A stretch of DNA of 64,000 nt, taken from assembly GCA_949775045.1 (NCBI GenBank), contig OX459097.1, forward strand, positions 6,031,685-6,095,684. The letters run 5' to 3'. The position numbers were made by a program, and so were the translations under genes. This document shows positions 1 to 10,609 of this stretch, piece by piece. This stretch comes from Metridium senile (Eukaryota > Cnidaria > Anthozoa > Actiniaria > Metridiidae). Position 1 is the stretch's first letter, and every line of letters begins with the position of its first letter. The notes beneath the pieces are model-generated. The model was not told the DNA's origin. It ran no database searches and saw nothing but the letters and a program-made list of their open reading frames with translations.

Positions 1-94
1 CGAATGCTGTCGCGCGCTCTGATTCTAACGTGTTTACGAACATTTGGTATAACAGTTTACTCTGCATTTTTTTGCGAAAACATTTCATAAAAGA

Positions 95-273
95 AATATA
101 AAACGGCCGCTTGTGTCTATGTACTGTGATATAAACACGCTGGGAGATGTAGAGCACTCAAGAAGCAAGAGAAACACTCGCTGCGCTCGTGTTTCTAAGC
201 TTGCTTCTCTCGTGCTCTACATCTCCCAGCGTGTTTATATCACAGTACATAGACACGCGCGCCGTTTTATATT
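95..273. repeat. Inverted-repeat (hairpin) element
   Basis: Two arms of about 85 bp are near-perfect reverse complements, meeting at a short loop near position 180. The arms begin with an ATATAAAACGG-like sequence and include the text GTGTTTATATCACAGTAC on the right arm. Weaker complementarity continues outward to about 66 and 310. It has no coding capacity beyond chance and looks like a non-autonomous DNA element (MITE). Confidence 0.8.
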
Positions 274-377
274 GCTTAAATAATAAGAGAGGATATATAA
301 TGTTTTTGCGAACGGTGTTCGACCAAATCTGGTGGCGCTATTTGCACACCTTTCATAAATATATAGGTATACTAATA

Positions 378-963
378 ACCCAGGCTATTTATTTGTAAAG
401 GAATGTATGTAATAACACGGCTTTTCTTATAATATTACAGTAAACAGCTTGATTTCTGAAAATAAAGCTTAGAATTAATATAAAGAAGTATACTTACTGT
501 CTCCTCTCAATATTTAACGTTTTTAAGCCATCTTAGGTACCCACTCCGCTTCTCCTACCTATTTGTCGGTATTTGACCAATCAGCATCGAGATCATGTCC
601 GGGGGGGGGGGGGGGGGGGAGGGGACTCCCATAAAAAATAGATAGGGCTGCTCGACGGACGGTTTTGATAATGTCCCTAAAAGTTACGGATCAATTAACT
701 CAGATACTGATTTCAGACCCTAAAAGGTACGATCACATTTAAATTTTTTCAATATGTATAATCTTAAGTTCGAAAACTGACCCTAAAAGGTACGGTGACA
801 GTTCGAGACCCTAAAAGGTACGCGAGGGTCTTATATAAAAGGTCCGTCGAGCACCCTTATCCATTTTTTAAGGGAGCCCCCCCCCCCCCCTGTAATATTA
901 CTGCAATATTATAAGAAAAGCCGTGTTATTACATACATTCCTTTACAAATAAATAGCCTGGGT
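378..963. repeat. 586-bp inverted-repeat element with a second element nested in it
   Basis: The outer arms, ACCCAGGCTATTT on the left and its complement AAATAGCCTGGGT on the right, continue as near-identical inverted copies for about 65 bp (378-445 and 893-963). The interior from about 601 to 891 is a different repeat family, described separately, so this is a nested insertion. Confidence 0.8.
601..891 (+). repeat. GACCCTAAAAGGTAC-motif element, copy 1
   Basis: The element is bounded by a long G run on the left and a C run on the right. Just inside are inverted repeats that read GATAGGG/TGCTCGACGGAC on the left and GTCCGTCGAGCACCCTTATC on the right. The interior repeats GACCCTAAAAGGTAC or close variants four times (near 659-835). 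A second copy, about 85 percent alike by eye, lies on the minus strand at 61019-61284. I do not recognise the family. Confidence 0.8.
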
Positions 964-1006
964 ACGGTTACCTGTGATACTAGCTTATCGGTCTTATTGC
1001 TTATAC

Positions 1007-1165
1007 CAGGGTCTGAATGGGGTTAACTCAGGCGTTAACTGCATGAGAAACGGCTAGTACTGTTAACTGAGAATCATCCGAGTCTTTTTAGCTGATAAAA
1101 AAAAGAAATGAAAAAAGAAGCGAAAAATTTAACTTGACTATGAGAACATGGTCAGTTAGGATTTG
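1007..1165 (+). repeat. Dispersed repeat related to 58041-58350
   Basis: It starts CCAGGGTCTGAATGGGG and carries GTTAACTG and GAGAAACGGCTA. The same string occurs at 58041-58350, where a small hairpin element interrupts it. In this copy the interrupted site is intact (1045-1053). Confidence 0.7.
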
Positions 1166-1540
1166 TTTAAATCATTGGAAGTTTGAAGTAGTTTTAGATC
1201 GCAATTTTTGTATTGATATGTGAAAATTCAATGACGTCACACAGTCCACTGAAAACGCGTTTGGGCTACCTGTGGTTTGGGCTACCTGCCTTTTTTTCAA
1301 AAGATTTTGTTTTGATCACGTTAGACGAACAGGGATTTTACAAGAAAAGTTTATTATCAATGTACATAATGTTTTCAGAATTGGGATTCCTTTATACCGT
1401 TGGAAGACTAAGAATAGGGACAATATTGGCAGGGTAGCCTTACCATACGAGGATTTAAAGCCTCGTGCAGTGCGCCGTCATATTTTTAGTTGCACGTGGA
1501 GCTGAGTGATGCATTTTCTAGTCTTCTAGTCTTATCTATC
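1166..1540. other. No feature recognised
   Basis: AT-rich sequence with two short overlapping open frames of under 80 codons that show no recognisable motif. I see nothing supportable here. Confidence 0.5.
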
Positions 1541-1684
1541 TGTGGAGAAAAACTGAAATAGGTAAAGACTTCGCAGGTACATTTTTTCTCTGAAGCTAAT
1601 AGTGTAGTTTATTTGTGAAGAAAATATTTATTTCAAGATGAATGCTAAGAATTTGTCATATGAATTTTCCAAGATGGCGGCTAT
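1541..1684 (+). repeat. Direct repeat, copy A (partner at 3028-3168)
   Basis: About 140 bp shared with 3028-3168 at roughly 70-75 percent by eye. Shared landmarks are TGTGGA, TGAAATAGGTAA, AAGCTAATAGTG and TTTCAAG, in the same order. Both copies carry a splice-donor-like AATAG/GTAA. The role is unknown; this may be an old local duplication. Confidence 0.55.
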
Positions 1685-2202
1685 ATATAAGACTCTGATA
1701 AAATTGATGTTTCTTGCCTTATTGTCACAATCTTACACTAAAAAGACACGAGTCCGCTTCAGAAGATGCTATTTGTTCAAATGAAGATGTTATTTCACCA
1801 TATCTTCTCCAAATTAGCTAAAATGAAGCGAGTCTTCTGACGAATGATCACGATGATCGAGATAGTCTGACCAGCTTCATGCAACTCTGGCTCCCTGGCT
1901 TTTCGTTTGATTATTCTTAGTGGTGATATCTTATTGAAAGTGTATATGAACTATGGCGTTTTAAGAAATTGATATATAGATCAATCATGAACTAAAAACA
2001 ATTTTTTGACATTGTTTTGTGTAGAAATGGCGCCCTAAATTTTAAAATCGACCGCGCCCCTTCGGGTTGGCCGGGAGTTGGGAGACTGGTAACGTTGTGA
2101 CGTAAATTCGGGAACCCAAGCTTGTATTTCTCATTGTTTCTTTGTTGTTTTGATTGATGAGTAAGTAAAGTTCGCTAAATCAGCACTATCCACCGTTGAA
2201 CG

Positions 2203-2505
2203 AATCATTTCATCCTCGGGAACCCAGGGTTATTCTTCTGTCGCTCGTTTCTCGCTTCCACAACATATACCCCTGGGAACGTAGTCTGTTGGAGCTTGTT
2301 CCGGAAGTCAAAATTCAGCTCTTTCCTGATTGGTCGACCTAATGAAAATCAAGATAACCATTCAAAGAAAGTCGTTAAATAAGTTTGAATTTTGACTTCC
2401 GGAACAAGCTCCAACAGACTACGTTCCCAGGGGTATATGTTGTGGAAGCGAGAAACGAGCGACAGAAGAATACCCCTGGGTTCCCAAGGATGGAATCATT
2501 CCTGA
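2203..2505. repeat. Inverted-repeat element, about 110-bp arms
   Basis: The left arm (about 2203-2317) and right arm (about 2392-2505) are reverse complements over GGGAACCCAGGG, the CGCTCGTTTCTCGCTTCCAC block and TTCCGGAAGTCAAAATTC. The spacer is about 75 bp. Predicted ORFs here on both strands are by-products of the palindrome. Likely a MITE. Confidence 0.85.
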
Positions 2506-3027
2506 AATCAGTTGAAACTAGACAATCAGATGGTTTATCAAATACCAACAAAGAAATTAAACTTTGATTCAAAGTAAAAAGCAGAAGACTGAGAGCTTTC
2601 TTGCCTAGAAGTACAAGAAAGTAAAGTAGAAAATAGTGACTGATTTGAGCCTTTAGCCTTAATTCAGATGAGCCTTTAGCTGATGAAAATGGGTAAACAC
2701 ATCTGTTTACCTTTCACAGCGGCCATTTTGTTTCTGGTCACCCAATGCCCCCCCCCCCCCCACACACACACACTCAAATATTTAATGGTCCATCCCTTAA
2801 AAAGTCATCATTCGATTATGATTGTTATAAATGTTCATTGTCATGAATGAAGTTCGTATATCAAATGTAATTCTTTACAATTGGCTTCAACAGTTATCAA
2901 ACGAGGAGATGATGTCATTTTTAGAGGGCCAAATTTATTGTTTTTGCCAACTGTAACGATATATTTTTGTTTTTTAGGTTCACATTGTACACTTATAGAG
3001 TATACACTTGTTGACATTGAAGCTGTT
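2506..3027. other. No gene recognised; short C-run and CA repeat
   Basis: Holds a C homopolymer followed by a short CA repeat near 2749-2773. No coding or structural signal was found otherwise. Confidence 0.5.
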
Positions 3028-3168
3028 TGTGGAAAGAAAGTGAAATAGGTAAGAATTTGCATTTTTCACACAAGCTAATAGTGCAATGTATTTGGGAAGA
3101 AAACATTTCTTTCAAGTTGAATCGTAGCAATTAGTGCAAGTTGGTCACGTTTATGGTGGCCCATTGTT
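3028..3168 (+). repeat. Direct repeat, copy B (partner at 1541-1684)
   Basis: See copy A. This copy has a stronger donor-like sequence (AATAG followed by GTAAGA at about 3046). Confidence 0.55.
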
Positions 3169-3740
3169 CTCATCCATTTTATGCTATTTTTTCAATTTGC
3201 ATTCTTATTTTGATTTCAAATCCTATAATGTGAAAATTAGTTTAATCTTGTTTTAAGATCAAAATTGAATTAGAAAAAGCATATTATCATTTGTATATCA
3301 TTTTTTATGTGAAAATGAGTACCATTATATTCTGAGATTGAAATTAAATCTCAAATAATAATGTATTGAAGTTAAAAACAGTATTGATGCCAGTCAATGC
3401 ACTTAGTTGAGAAGGTTTGTGTGACTACTGATTGATTATCAATTTGCCAATTATACCAATTGATATTAGTTAACTGATTTTACCTAATTGATTTATATTA
3501 TGATTTATTGATTGATTTCCAATGATCAATTGTCATTTATTAAATACGCCAGGTTTGCTACGTAATATCTTCCTGCTCTGTGATGTTTCTAGATTTTGCT
3601 TTAAACAGTTCTTAAATTTCTAAGATATTTAGAGAAACCTAGCAATATTTTGGATTTAATTGACGTTAATCTGATCTATTTTGTCACTTACATATACAAT
3701 TTCATTGCTTTGATATGCTGTTATTATCAAATCCAGGCAG

Positions 3741-3789
3741 CAACGTAGAAAGTTCAGAAAGTTTGATATCACAAGAATTGAAAGAGTAG
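3741..3789 (+). other. Candidate small upstream exon of the TcmP-family gene
   Basis: A 49-nt block sits between a good acceptor (CCAGGCAG) and a perfect donor (GTAAGT). If joined to an exon starting at 7378 the open frame runs through into the 7380 ORF, but no upstream start codon was located, so a 5'UTR exon is equally possible. It rests only on splice-site strength. Confidence 0.3.
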
Positions 3790-4102
3790 GTAAGTCTATG
3801 TATATCTATTATTAATTATATCTGTCCAATATCCATTATCTGGTATAATTTACTTGCAAGCAAGTACTAGCACCTAGCCTATCCTCACCAGAGGTTGTTT
3901 CAGGGTTTAACATGTGATTTCAGTATACATGGGGTGACTTAGATCAATCATGATGTGTTTCAGGGTTTGAAACTCTTGAAGTTTAGTAACCACATAAATG
4001 ATATATCTAAAAGGGTATCTAGAAAAATGCTGTTTTTAGGTGGTTGTGTTAATCCTAGGAATGAAACAATCGTCTGAATTTCTATGGTTATAAGTACATC
4101 TA

Positions 4103-4376
4103 CAGTAAAACCCTAGGTATAGGAACCTTAAATTTAAGAACCTGTCAGGCTGAAATTTTCATTTTTTTTTTTTTTTTTGTAAAAAAAAGAGCCATGTGCA
4201 AAAGCATTGACCCTTCATGTAAATAAAATACGAAGAAAGGTGTTGTAATCATGAAGTGAGTGCATGATGCTAATAGAACCTAGATAGCCTAATTTCAAGT
4301 TATAAGCACCATTTATATAAGAACCTGTTCAGGCTGACTTGGAAAAATCTAGGATCTTATATGCGGGGTTTTATTG
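4103..4376. repeat. TA-flanked MITE with CAGTAAAACCC termini
   Basis: Terminal inverted repeats CAGTAAAACCC (left) and GGGGTTTTATTG (right) are each bordered by TA. Internal AAGAACCTGTTCAGGCTGA-type sequence is found near both ends. The TA target and CAG terminus fit a Tc1/mariner/pogo-type non-autonomous element. Confidence 0.75.
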
Positions 4377-4780
4377 TATTTAAATTAAAGATATCCTATA
4401 TGTAACCAGGACATAACTTATTCTTAACTTTGTATATCATTTTTGATCTCAAATATTGTGCCAGACTTAATCGATTTAGGCCTTTAGTTTTTTAGTTATC
4501 ATATCACTAGAGTTTTTTCAATGGATAGAATTGAAATTAATATAACTTTCGAATGAAAACAAAAATCAATAAAGCCTGGCACAGTTTTGGATATGTGCAG
4601 AATTTTTTGATGTAAAAATCTTATAAATAAGAATACAAAATTTTGACTTATATCAGTTCGTGCAAACAAAAGTGGCCGTTTTCGTTTGAGCTTGTCAAAA
4701 ATACATTACTCCCAAAAACGTATATATCATCATAATCTTTGTTCTATAAGCTTTAAATTGATGTATAGTTTATTAGCCTT

Positions 4781-6664
4781 TACAGTCAAACAAGCTAACA
4801 CGTTGACCCCTAGAGTCGATTAATCAAATCATTGGTCGATTATTCGTTTTATTTGTGCGAATGGGATTAACCGAATATTGCAATATTCAAACAAAGAATC
4901 AGTTCGAAATTCGACTTGTGATTAGATAAAATAAATCAGATAAAATAAAACAAAGGTGGATAAAAACCTTGGAGAAGAAGTCTATCTCAAATTTCATGAC
5001 CATGAACGCTGGAGTTTTTGAGCTTCAATTTCAATCACTTGATGAAGGCATGTTGTAAAACCAGGACTCGGACCCGGACTCGTCGGACTCGGACCCGGAC
5101 TTGAAAATATAAATGAATGTATGAATAAAATAATTTCAATAATAAATAAATAAATAAATAAATTATAAAATGCATAAATTGAATGTAAATTTAATATTCA
5201 AAACATGTATTTGTTGTATAACAACTCACTTTTACTTCTAATTTACACTGACTTTGTTACATTGTCTCGTGAACATTACATTTTTTACGACCATTTATTC
5301 ATTTATTCGTCTATATATCACCCTATAAAATGAATAAATTAATTCAAATGAATTAATAAATAATACAAACAAACGAACAAAAACTTTATGGGTGAATGAA
5401 TGAATAAATGAATGAATGATTATATAATTAATAGATAACTGACAATTCTTAAATTCTTTGCCATTTAACTAAATACACTATTGTTCTTGGTTCTTGTGAC
5501 TATTATTACTATTATTAACAGGCCAACTGGTGTATGAATTCTCTCTAGCTCAAACTAAGCGAAACAAACGGATCATTTGTTAATGGAATTGTGACAACGA
5601 TTAATGGATTCATACCGGCCAGTTGTTTTCGCACGACTATTTCTACCGTTTTCAGTTTACTTGGACGACCTCTAAATATGTAAGCAACAATAGAAATAAC
5701 GGGGTTTTTTTCTACTGATTTCTTAATTCGCTGATAATTTGGGTGCTTGTTTTGTATTTTGCCGTAGAGGTCACACGACAAAACATTCTATAAATAAAAT
5801 GACAAGTCCTCACCTGTCCCCCTCCCCATATCAAACAATGTTCAATTACAGTATATTTTTGTTACCTCTACGGAGTTCGTCCAAGTAAAATAACATAGAA
5901 AACTTGATTACAGTACAGCGACTTTTTGTACGTGGGGGTTTTCCCTGGCAGGAATCAATAAGCACATGTCACAAATCCACGTTAACAACTTTCTTTATAG
6001 ATAAGAGAAGAATTACAAGAATTGCATCATACAGGTTATCAGTTATATAAACACGACTAATAGACACTGACTTTAATATAGGACTGTCCCATTATCATGG
6101 AATTCATGATAAGAACTCATGTATGACAAAACAGCTTGAGCTCATGATAAACTTTGGATCGCAAAAATATGTTTACAGCATTTCACTGCGGGTTTTGTTT
6201 TAGGCAAAAGGTGAATAAAAATTTGAAGAAACCTTTAATTCGAAATGCTAGATATATATCATCTTTTTCGCTTAGTTTGAGCTAGAGAGAATTCATACGC
6301 CAGTTTGCCCCTTAATAATAGTAATGATAGTCACAAGAACTAAGATCTATAGTGTATTTAGTTAAATGGCAAAGAATTTAAGAATCGTCAGTTACCTATT
6401 AATTATATAATCATTCATTCATTTATTCATTATTCACCCATAAAGACTTTGCTTGTTTGTTTGTATATTTATTTATTACTTCATTTGAATTAATTAATTC
6501 ATTTTATAGGGTGAAATATAAACGAATAAATGAATAAACGATCGTAAAAAATGTAATGTAAACGAGACAATGTAACAAAGTCAGGGTGAAGTAAGTAAAA
6601 GTGAGTTGTTATACAACAAATACATGTTTTGAATTTTAAGTTTACATTGAATTTATGCATTTTT

Positions 6665-6728
<64 letters not shown>

Positions 6729-7206
6729 TTATTGAAATTATTTTATTCATACATTTATTTATATTTTCAAGTCAGGGTCCGGGTTCGGGTCCGGGTCCGA
6801 CGGGTCCGGGTCCGAGTCCGGGTTTTACAAGATGCCCTTGATGAATGTTATCTTTAGTAAACTCCTTGTATTTTCTTCTTCAAGTGTTTTCTAGACTCCC
6901 AGTTAGATATTGTCGATTGAAGGACTCAAATATCTTTGTTAGATAAACAACTATTGCTTAGTTAAACGATATCTTGCGAATAGTATTTGATAAATGCCTT
7001 CCTGGCACGTAAACACGGAAAAGATTCCTAGCCGCCAAGCTTTCTTGATCTTCCTGTGTTAATCATTAACCAATCAAAATTTAAATTTGAATTTTGCACT
7101 CTTCGTTTTCGACGATGCAAAATTCAACTGAAAAATGAAATCGACAATTAAACATTCAAATCATTAATCAACTCTAGGGGTCAACGCGTGAGCTTGTTTG
7201 ACTATA
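4781..7206. mobile_element. 2.4-kb foldback element
   Basis: The whole stretch is a giant inverted repeat. The outer ends read TACAGTCAAACAAGC on the left and GCTTGTTTGACTATA on the right, followed by GTTGACCCCTAGAG and its complement. The arms then stay complementary through a GGACCCGG-rich block (about 5065-5100 and 6775-6830), an AAAT-rich tract, and CTCTCTAGCTCAAACTAAG (about 5541 and 6275). The unpaired centre is about 5580-6265. The 5545-5781 minus-strand ORF (78 codons) lies partly in the centre and has no recognisable domain, and no transposase is visible. It ends 170 bp before the TcmP-family start codon. Confidence 0.85.
6661..6732. repeat. (TTTA)n microsatellite inside the foldback right arm
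   Basis: About 17 uninterrupted TTTA units. The left arm has a much shorter AAAT tract at the mirrored position (about 5140-5163), so the repeat expanded in one arm only. Confidence 0.95.
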
Positions 7207-7375
7207 ATATGATGCAAAAAACAATTTTTAAACAAGAGCATGTCGCGAAGGTTGACAGTAACCTAAAGTGGGATTTAATGTTGGTTTATAAAATGCTTAT
7301 CCAAACAAACAATCAATTATGTATTAACTATAACACTATTACACTCTAGCTAACACAAGTATAATTTCATTTTGT

Positions 7376-7379
7376 AGGA
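7376..7379 (+). promoter_or_regulatory. Splice-acceptor-like site directly before the TcmP-family start codon
   Basis: A T-rich run ends in TTTTGTAG, then GA and the ATG at 7380. This could accept a 5'UTR exon (the 3741-3789 block is one candidate) or, if the lineage trans-splices, a spliced leader. No alternative coding start lies upstream in this frame close by. Confidence 0.45.
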
Positions 7380-8603
7380 ATGACTGCTGCTGCAAATGAT
7401 TTTTTCGATAAAGATACTCCTCATGGAAAAGTCAAACGAGCGATGTGGCTCAAATACCTTCAGCCTTTCATTGCAAAGACGCAACAATCGCCATCCATAA
7501 ACAAGACCATTATATGTGATGTTTTTGCTGGACCTGGAGTTTACACGGAAACAGGATGGAGCACCCGCTTTACAGATTATGGTTCCCCACTGATTGCACT
7601 AGGTGCTGCAATTAGGTATTTTTTAAAGAAACGTACCTTGCCAAGTACCTTTGAGTCAATTCCTGGTCACAATCCAGATTTTAACACAGACGCAAACTTA
7701 ATCCTGGAGGAGTATACAATCGTTTTCAATTTCGTTGAAAAAAAGAAAAAAAATTACCAATCTCTTATCGAAAATATAATCTTGTTTTTTAATTTTCATG
7801 GCATTGGTGTTTTAAAAACACAACAAGCCTCCAAACAAGTGTGTGTTTCTAGCATAGATGAGTTTTTTCCTATTCAATGCAACATATTTAATTGCAAGTT
7901 TACAGAGTTTACTGCACCAGTTGTACCTAACAACGCTCGCATGGCAACCTTCATCGACCCATGTGGGTTCGCAACGATTCCATGGCAACACGTCTCCAAA
8001 TTCGTTGGAGAACACAAGGATCTTTTCATCAACCTAATGACATCCTTTATGCACAGGTTTTTCACAGAGCGTCCTGACACAATAGGCGACGTTTTTGGAA
8101 TGGAGCCTGGGGCACTTCAGACCTTAAAAAATGAGGACCAGAGTACTTTTGTGGATAGATTGGCCAACATGTATGCCTTAAAGTTGGAAATAGACGACCC
8201 TGAAAACCGCAAATATGTACTTATATTTGAAATGAGGAACATCTCCAATGTGATGCTTTACCATTTGGTTTTTGCAACAACTTCCATTGAAGGATTAAAG
8301 TCAATGAAGGAATCGTTCAACCGAGGAACCCAAGAACCAGATACATTCTCTCTCTCTGACTTCAAGATTCTAAGGAAAAAAATTCCTTTAGATCTTGGGA
8401 ATCAGCAAGATCCCGATGAAGTTGCAGATGTCATTTTTAATGAATTCAAAGATGGACCACACGTTAGTATGGATGATATTGAAGAGTTTGTATGGCTTCA
8501 TACGCCGTATGTGCACAGAAAGAAACCACTGACCATTTTGGAGAAGGCTGGAAAAATGAAAGCTGAATATTATTTCACAGCGCCGCCGCCTGCTTTAGAA
8601 TAG
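7380..8603 (+). CDS. TcmP-family (three-Cys-motif partner) protein, intronless
   Basis: 407 codons without an intron. The N-terminus FFDKDTPHGKVKRAMWLKYL (residues 8-27) matches the usual opening of the three-Cys-motif partner family. D47-V-F-A-G-P-G53 follows, which resembles the SAM-binding first motif of a methyltransferase fold. Then come a VEKKKKNYQSL segment (the usual family stretch of acid, base and L), F191-I-D-P-C-G-F197, and INLMTSFMHRFF at about 213-224. The family is known mainly from bacteria and archaea, where it is often beside a three-Cys-motif (Gp37/Gp68-like) protein; its biochemical role is not firmly established, and methyltransferase activity is inference. Two AATAAA signals (8686, 8714) follow the stop, so it looks like a working animal transcription unit and not contamination. 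No three-Cys partner is in the window. Confidence 0.85.
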   Translation: MTAAANDFFDKDTPHGKVKRAMWLKYLQPFIAKTQQSPSINKTIICDVFAGPGVYTETGWSTRFTDYGSPLIALGAAIRYFLKKRTLPSTFESIPGHNPDFNTDANLILEEYTIVFNFVEKKKKNYQSLIENIILFFNFHGIGVLKTQQASKQVCVSSIDEFFPIQCNIFNCKFTEFTAPVVPNNARMATFIDPCGFATIPWQHVSKFVGEHKDLFINLMTSFMHRFFTERPDTIGDVFGMEPGALQTLKNEDQSTFVDRLANMYALKLEIDDPENRKYVLIFEMRNISNVMLYHLVFATTSIEGLKSMKESFNRGTQEPDTFSLSDFKILRKKIPLDLGNQQDPDEVADVIFNEFKDGPHVSMDDIEEFVWLHTPYVHRKKPLTILEKAGKMKAEYYFTAPPPALE

Positions 8604-8685
8604 TTAAGAGCAATTTAGTGACAATTCAGGACGTGAAAAACACTATAAAAACACTATTAAAAACCTGTTGTGTAAAATTAGTTAT

Positions 8686-8719
8686 AATAAAGTACAACCT
8701 TGAATTTTTGTATAATAAA
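8686..8719 (+). terminator. Polyadenylation signals of the TcmP-family gene
   Basis: AATAAA at 8686-8691 and again at 8714-8719, 83 and 111 bp after the stop codon. No other gene lies close enough to own them. Confidence 0.6.
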
Positions 8720-8805
8720 TTGATGATGATGATTCATTGTAGTGTGGTCATTCAAGTGAATTAGGGAAAGGTCTGTTTATTGACTCAGAAGAATCGTTCT
8801 TTTTA

Positions 8806-8887
8806 TAGCCTGTGTACAGAGATCCCTACCCCTACCCCCGTCAGTCTCCCCGTAGGGGGAGGGATTGGGACGGCAGTACACAGGCTA
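8806..8887. repeat. TAGCCT hairpin MITE
   Basis: Perfect terminal inverted repeats TAGCCTGTGTAC and GTACACAGGCTA enclose a second palindrome (CCCTACCCC/ GGGGGAGGG). Flanking 9-mers TTCTTTTTA and TGCTTGTTA match at 7 of 9 positions, consistent with a decayed 9-bp target duplication shared by this family. Confidence 0.75.
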
Positions 8888-8907
8888 TGCTTGTTATTGA
8901 ACAATTA

Positions 8908-8995
8908 TTCGCCGTAGGTGAAGTGGATATCGGTAAATAATAACTGAGACGGAGTCGAGGATATTATTCACAGATATTCACTTAGCCTGAGACTC
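8908..8995. repeat. Short hairpin repeat related to 37645-37722
   Basis: The arms GTGAAGTGGATATCGGTAAATAATA and its rough complement near 8950-8985 flank ACTGAGACGGAGTC. The 37645-37722 copy has the same plan (GTGAACATCGGTGAATAATA, then GACTCTGTCTCAG, then a complement). A dispersed small palindromic family. Confidence 0.65.
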
Positions 8996-10609
8996 AAAAG
9001 TGATTATATCAAAAAGTAAAAATATCCAGCTTTTGTGAGGAAAAACTGTTCATTTCTTATTTCTGTGTATTTATACTTAATAATTATATTCTTTAATTTA
9101 CTTAATTTACTTTTGTCTTTACATTAATTCTTAAATACTTTATACTTTCGCTGCTTTGGTCTTCTTCATCAGTTAAATTCACCACAAAAAAATAGTTTTT
9201 TGTGTGTTCTCACAAGTGTCGATGAATAACTACGTGTTCGAAATTAAAATAATTTATGATAATTCAGCATAATTCGATAAAATCAAACCCCAATAATATT
9301 ATTTATTTACTATCACTTCTTTATCAAATCTGCGTAGAATCAAATACTTTTCGAAAATACACTTTAATTCCATTTTTTTTCTCTCTCGACAATTGCTAAT
9401 GTTATAAAATATAATACCACCTATTCTCTTACAAAATACGGCGTATTAATTACAATATATTAAGTAAAGAAATAAGCTAATTTAGGTGGGACCAAAACAA
9501 AATATTCCAGCTGTATTTCACGAGGTTATTAAGAAAAGAAAAAAAGCAAAGCTAATAATGGTATTTTTCAGACAATGTATTACAACACATTAAATTATTA
9601 TTATTCATTGCGAAAACTATGCAAAGTGTAGTACTAATTAGATAATTTTCAGTTAAAGTTAATCCAGCTTTTAACTCGGAAAATAATTGCTTTTTAGGGA
9701 TAAAAGCTTTTAGCCAGAAATAATATTTTGTTACATTGTTGTTTTTCAATAAGCTCCAACTGATTTCTAAACGAGGAAGAAAGTTTTATAACAGCATGCT
9801 TGGCCAGTTTTAATACAACTGAAAAAAACCCGCGGGTTTTCTTAGTGAATATCCTGTTGATATCACTCCTAAATTTTTTCAAACTGTTTCTCTTCACACA
9901 AAGAATAGAAATAATTGTTTGTAGTTTACTTCAGAATATAAATTGGGTTTTTGCTTCGCGGAAGTGTTTCAATTCGGTTGGAATAATTTAGTGAAATATT
10001 TCGTTAACTTGCTAAGGCCTTTTTTTAATGTGCCACGAGTCGTTTGCTTTACCCTTTGTTGTCTAGTCAAAGACCATTATTCACAGTACAATAACTGCTA
10101 ACTGACAAAGATAGCGATTAAAAATAATTTTGTAACAATTTTCAACCTCTTTAAATCTCTATTTATGTCAATTTTGAAATGAGTACTGAGCAATTTTAAA
10201 ATTATTTTCAAAACGCCCTCCCATTTCGCGAGAACTTTGGCTGAAAGTACTACTTGTTTTGTATACAAGTTTTTTGTCATTGTTTGGGAAATATAAATGT
10301 AAATTATGCAAGTGTAAAATTATGTATGCCCGGAAAAGATCAGTCAAAAGAAAAATCTTTATCTTTGTGACGTGGGCTAGGTTAAAAGCATCTGCGCTCT
10401 CATCAACATTCAGAATGTCATCATTTTAAAACACTCCCTACCAACAACACTGAATAGCTGGATAGTTTCGCTCAAAAACCGGTCAAAAATTACAACCCAA
10501 ATCACTAAAATTGTCTAGAATCTTTCAAAATATTCGCTTGAATGATTTAAAAGCGAAAATATGGTTCTTTTGTGTAGGAAAAATGGGTGAATTTTGAGAA
10601 GACAGAAAA
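8996..10609. other. AT-rich intergenic stretch
   Basis: No ORF with recognisable content and no clear repeat. It should hold the promoter of the SAM-domain gene near its right end, but I see no confident TATA box or initiator. Confidence 0.5.

Noticed and set aside
5545..5781. 78-codon minus-strand ORF in the foldback centre
   Set aside because: Overlaps the start of the inverted arm and has no recognisable motif; probably chance.
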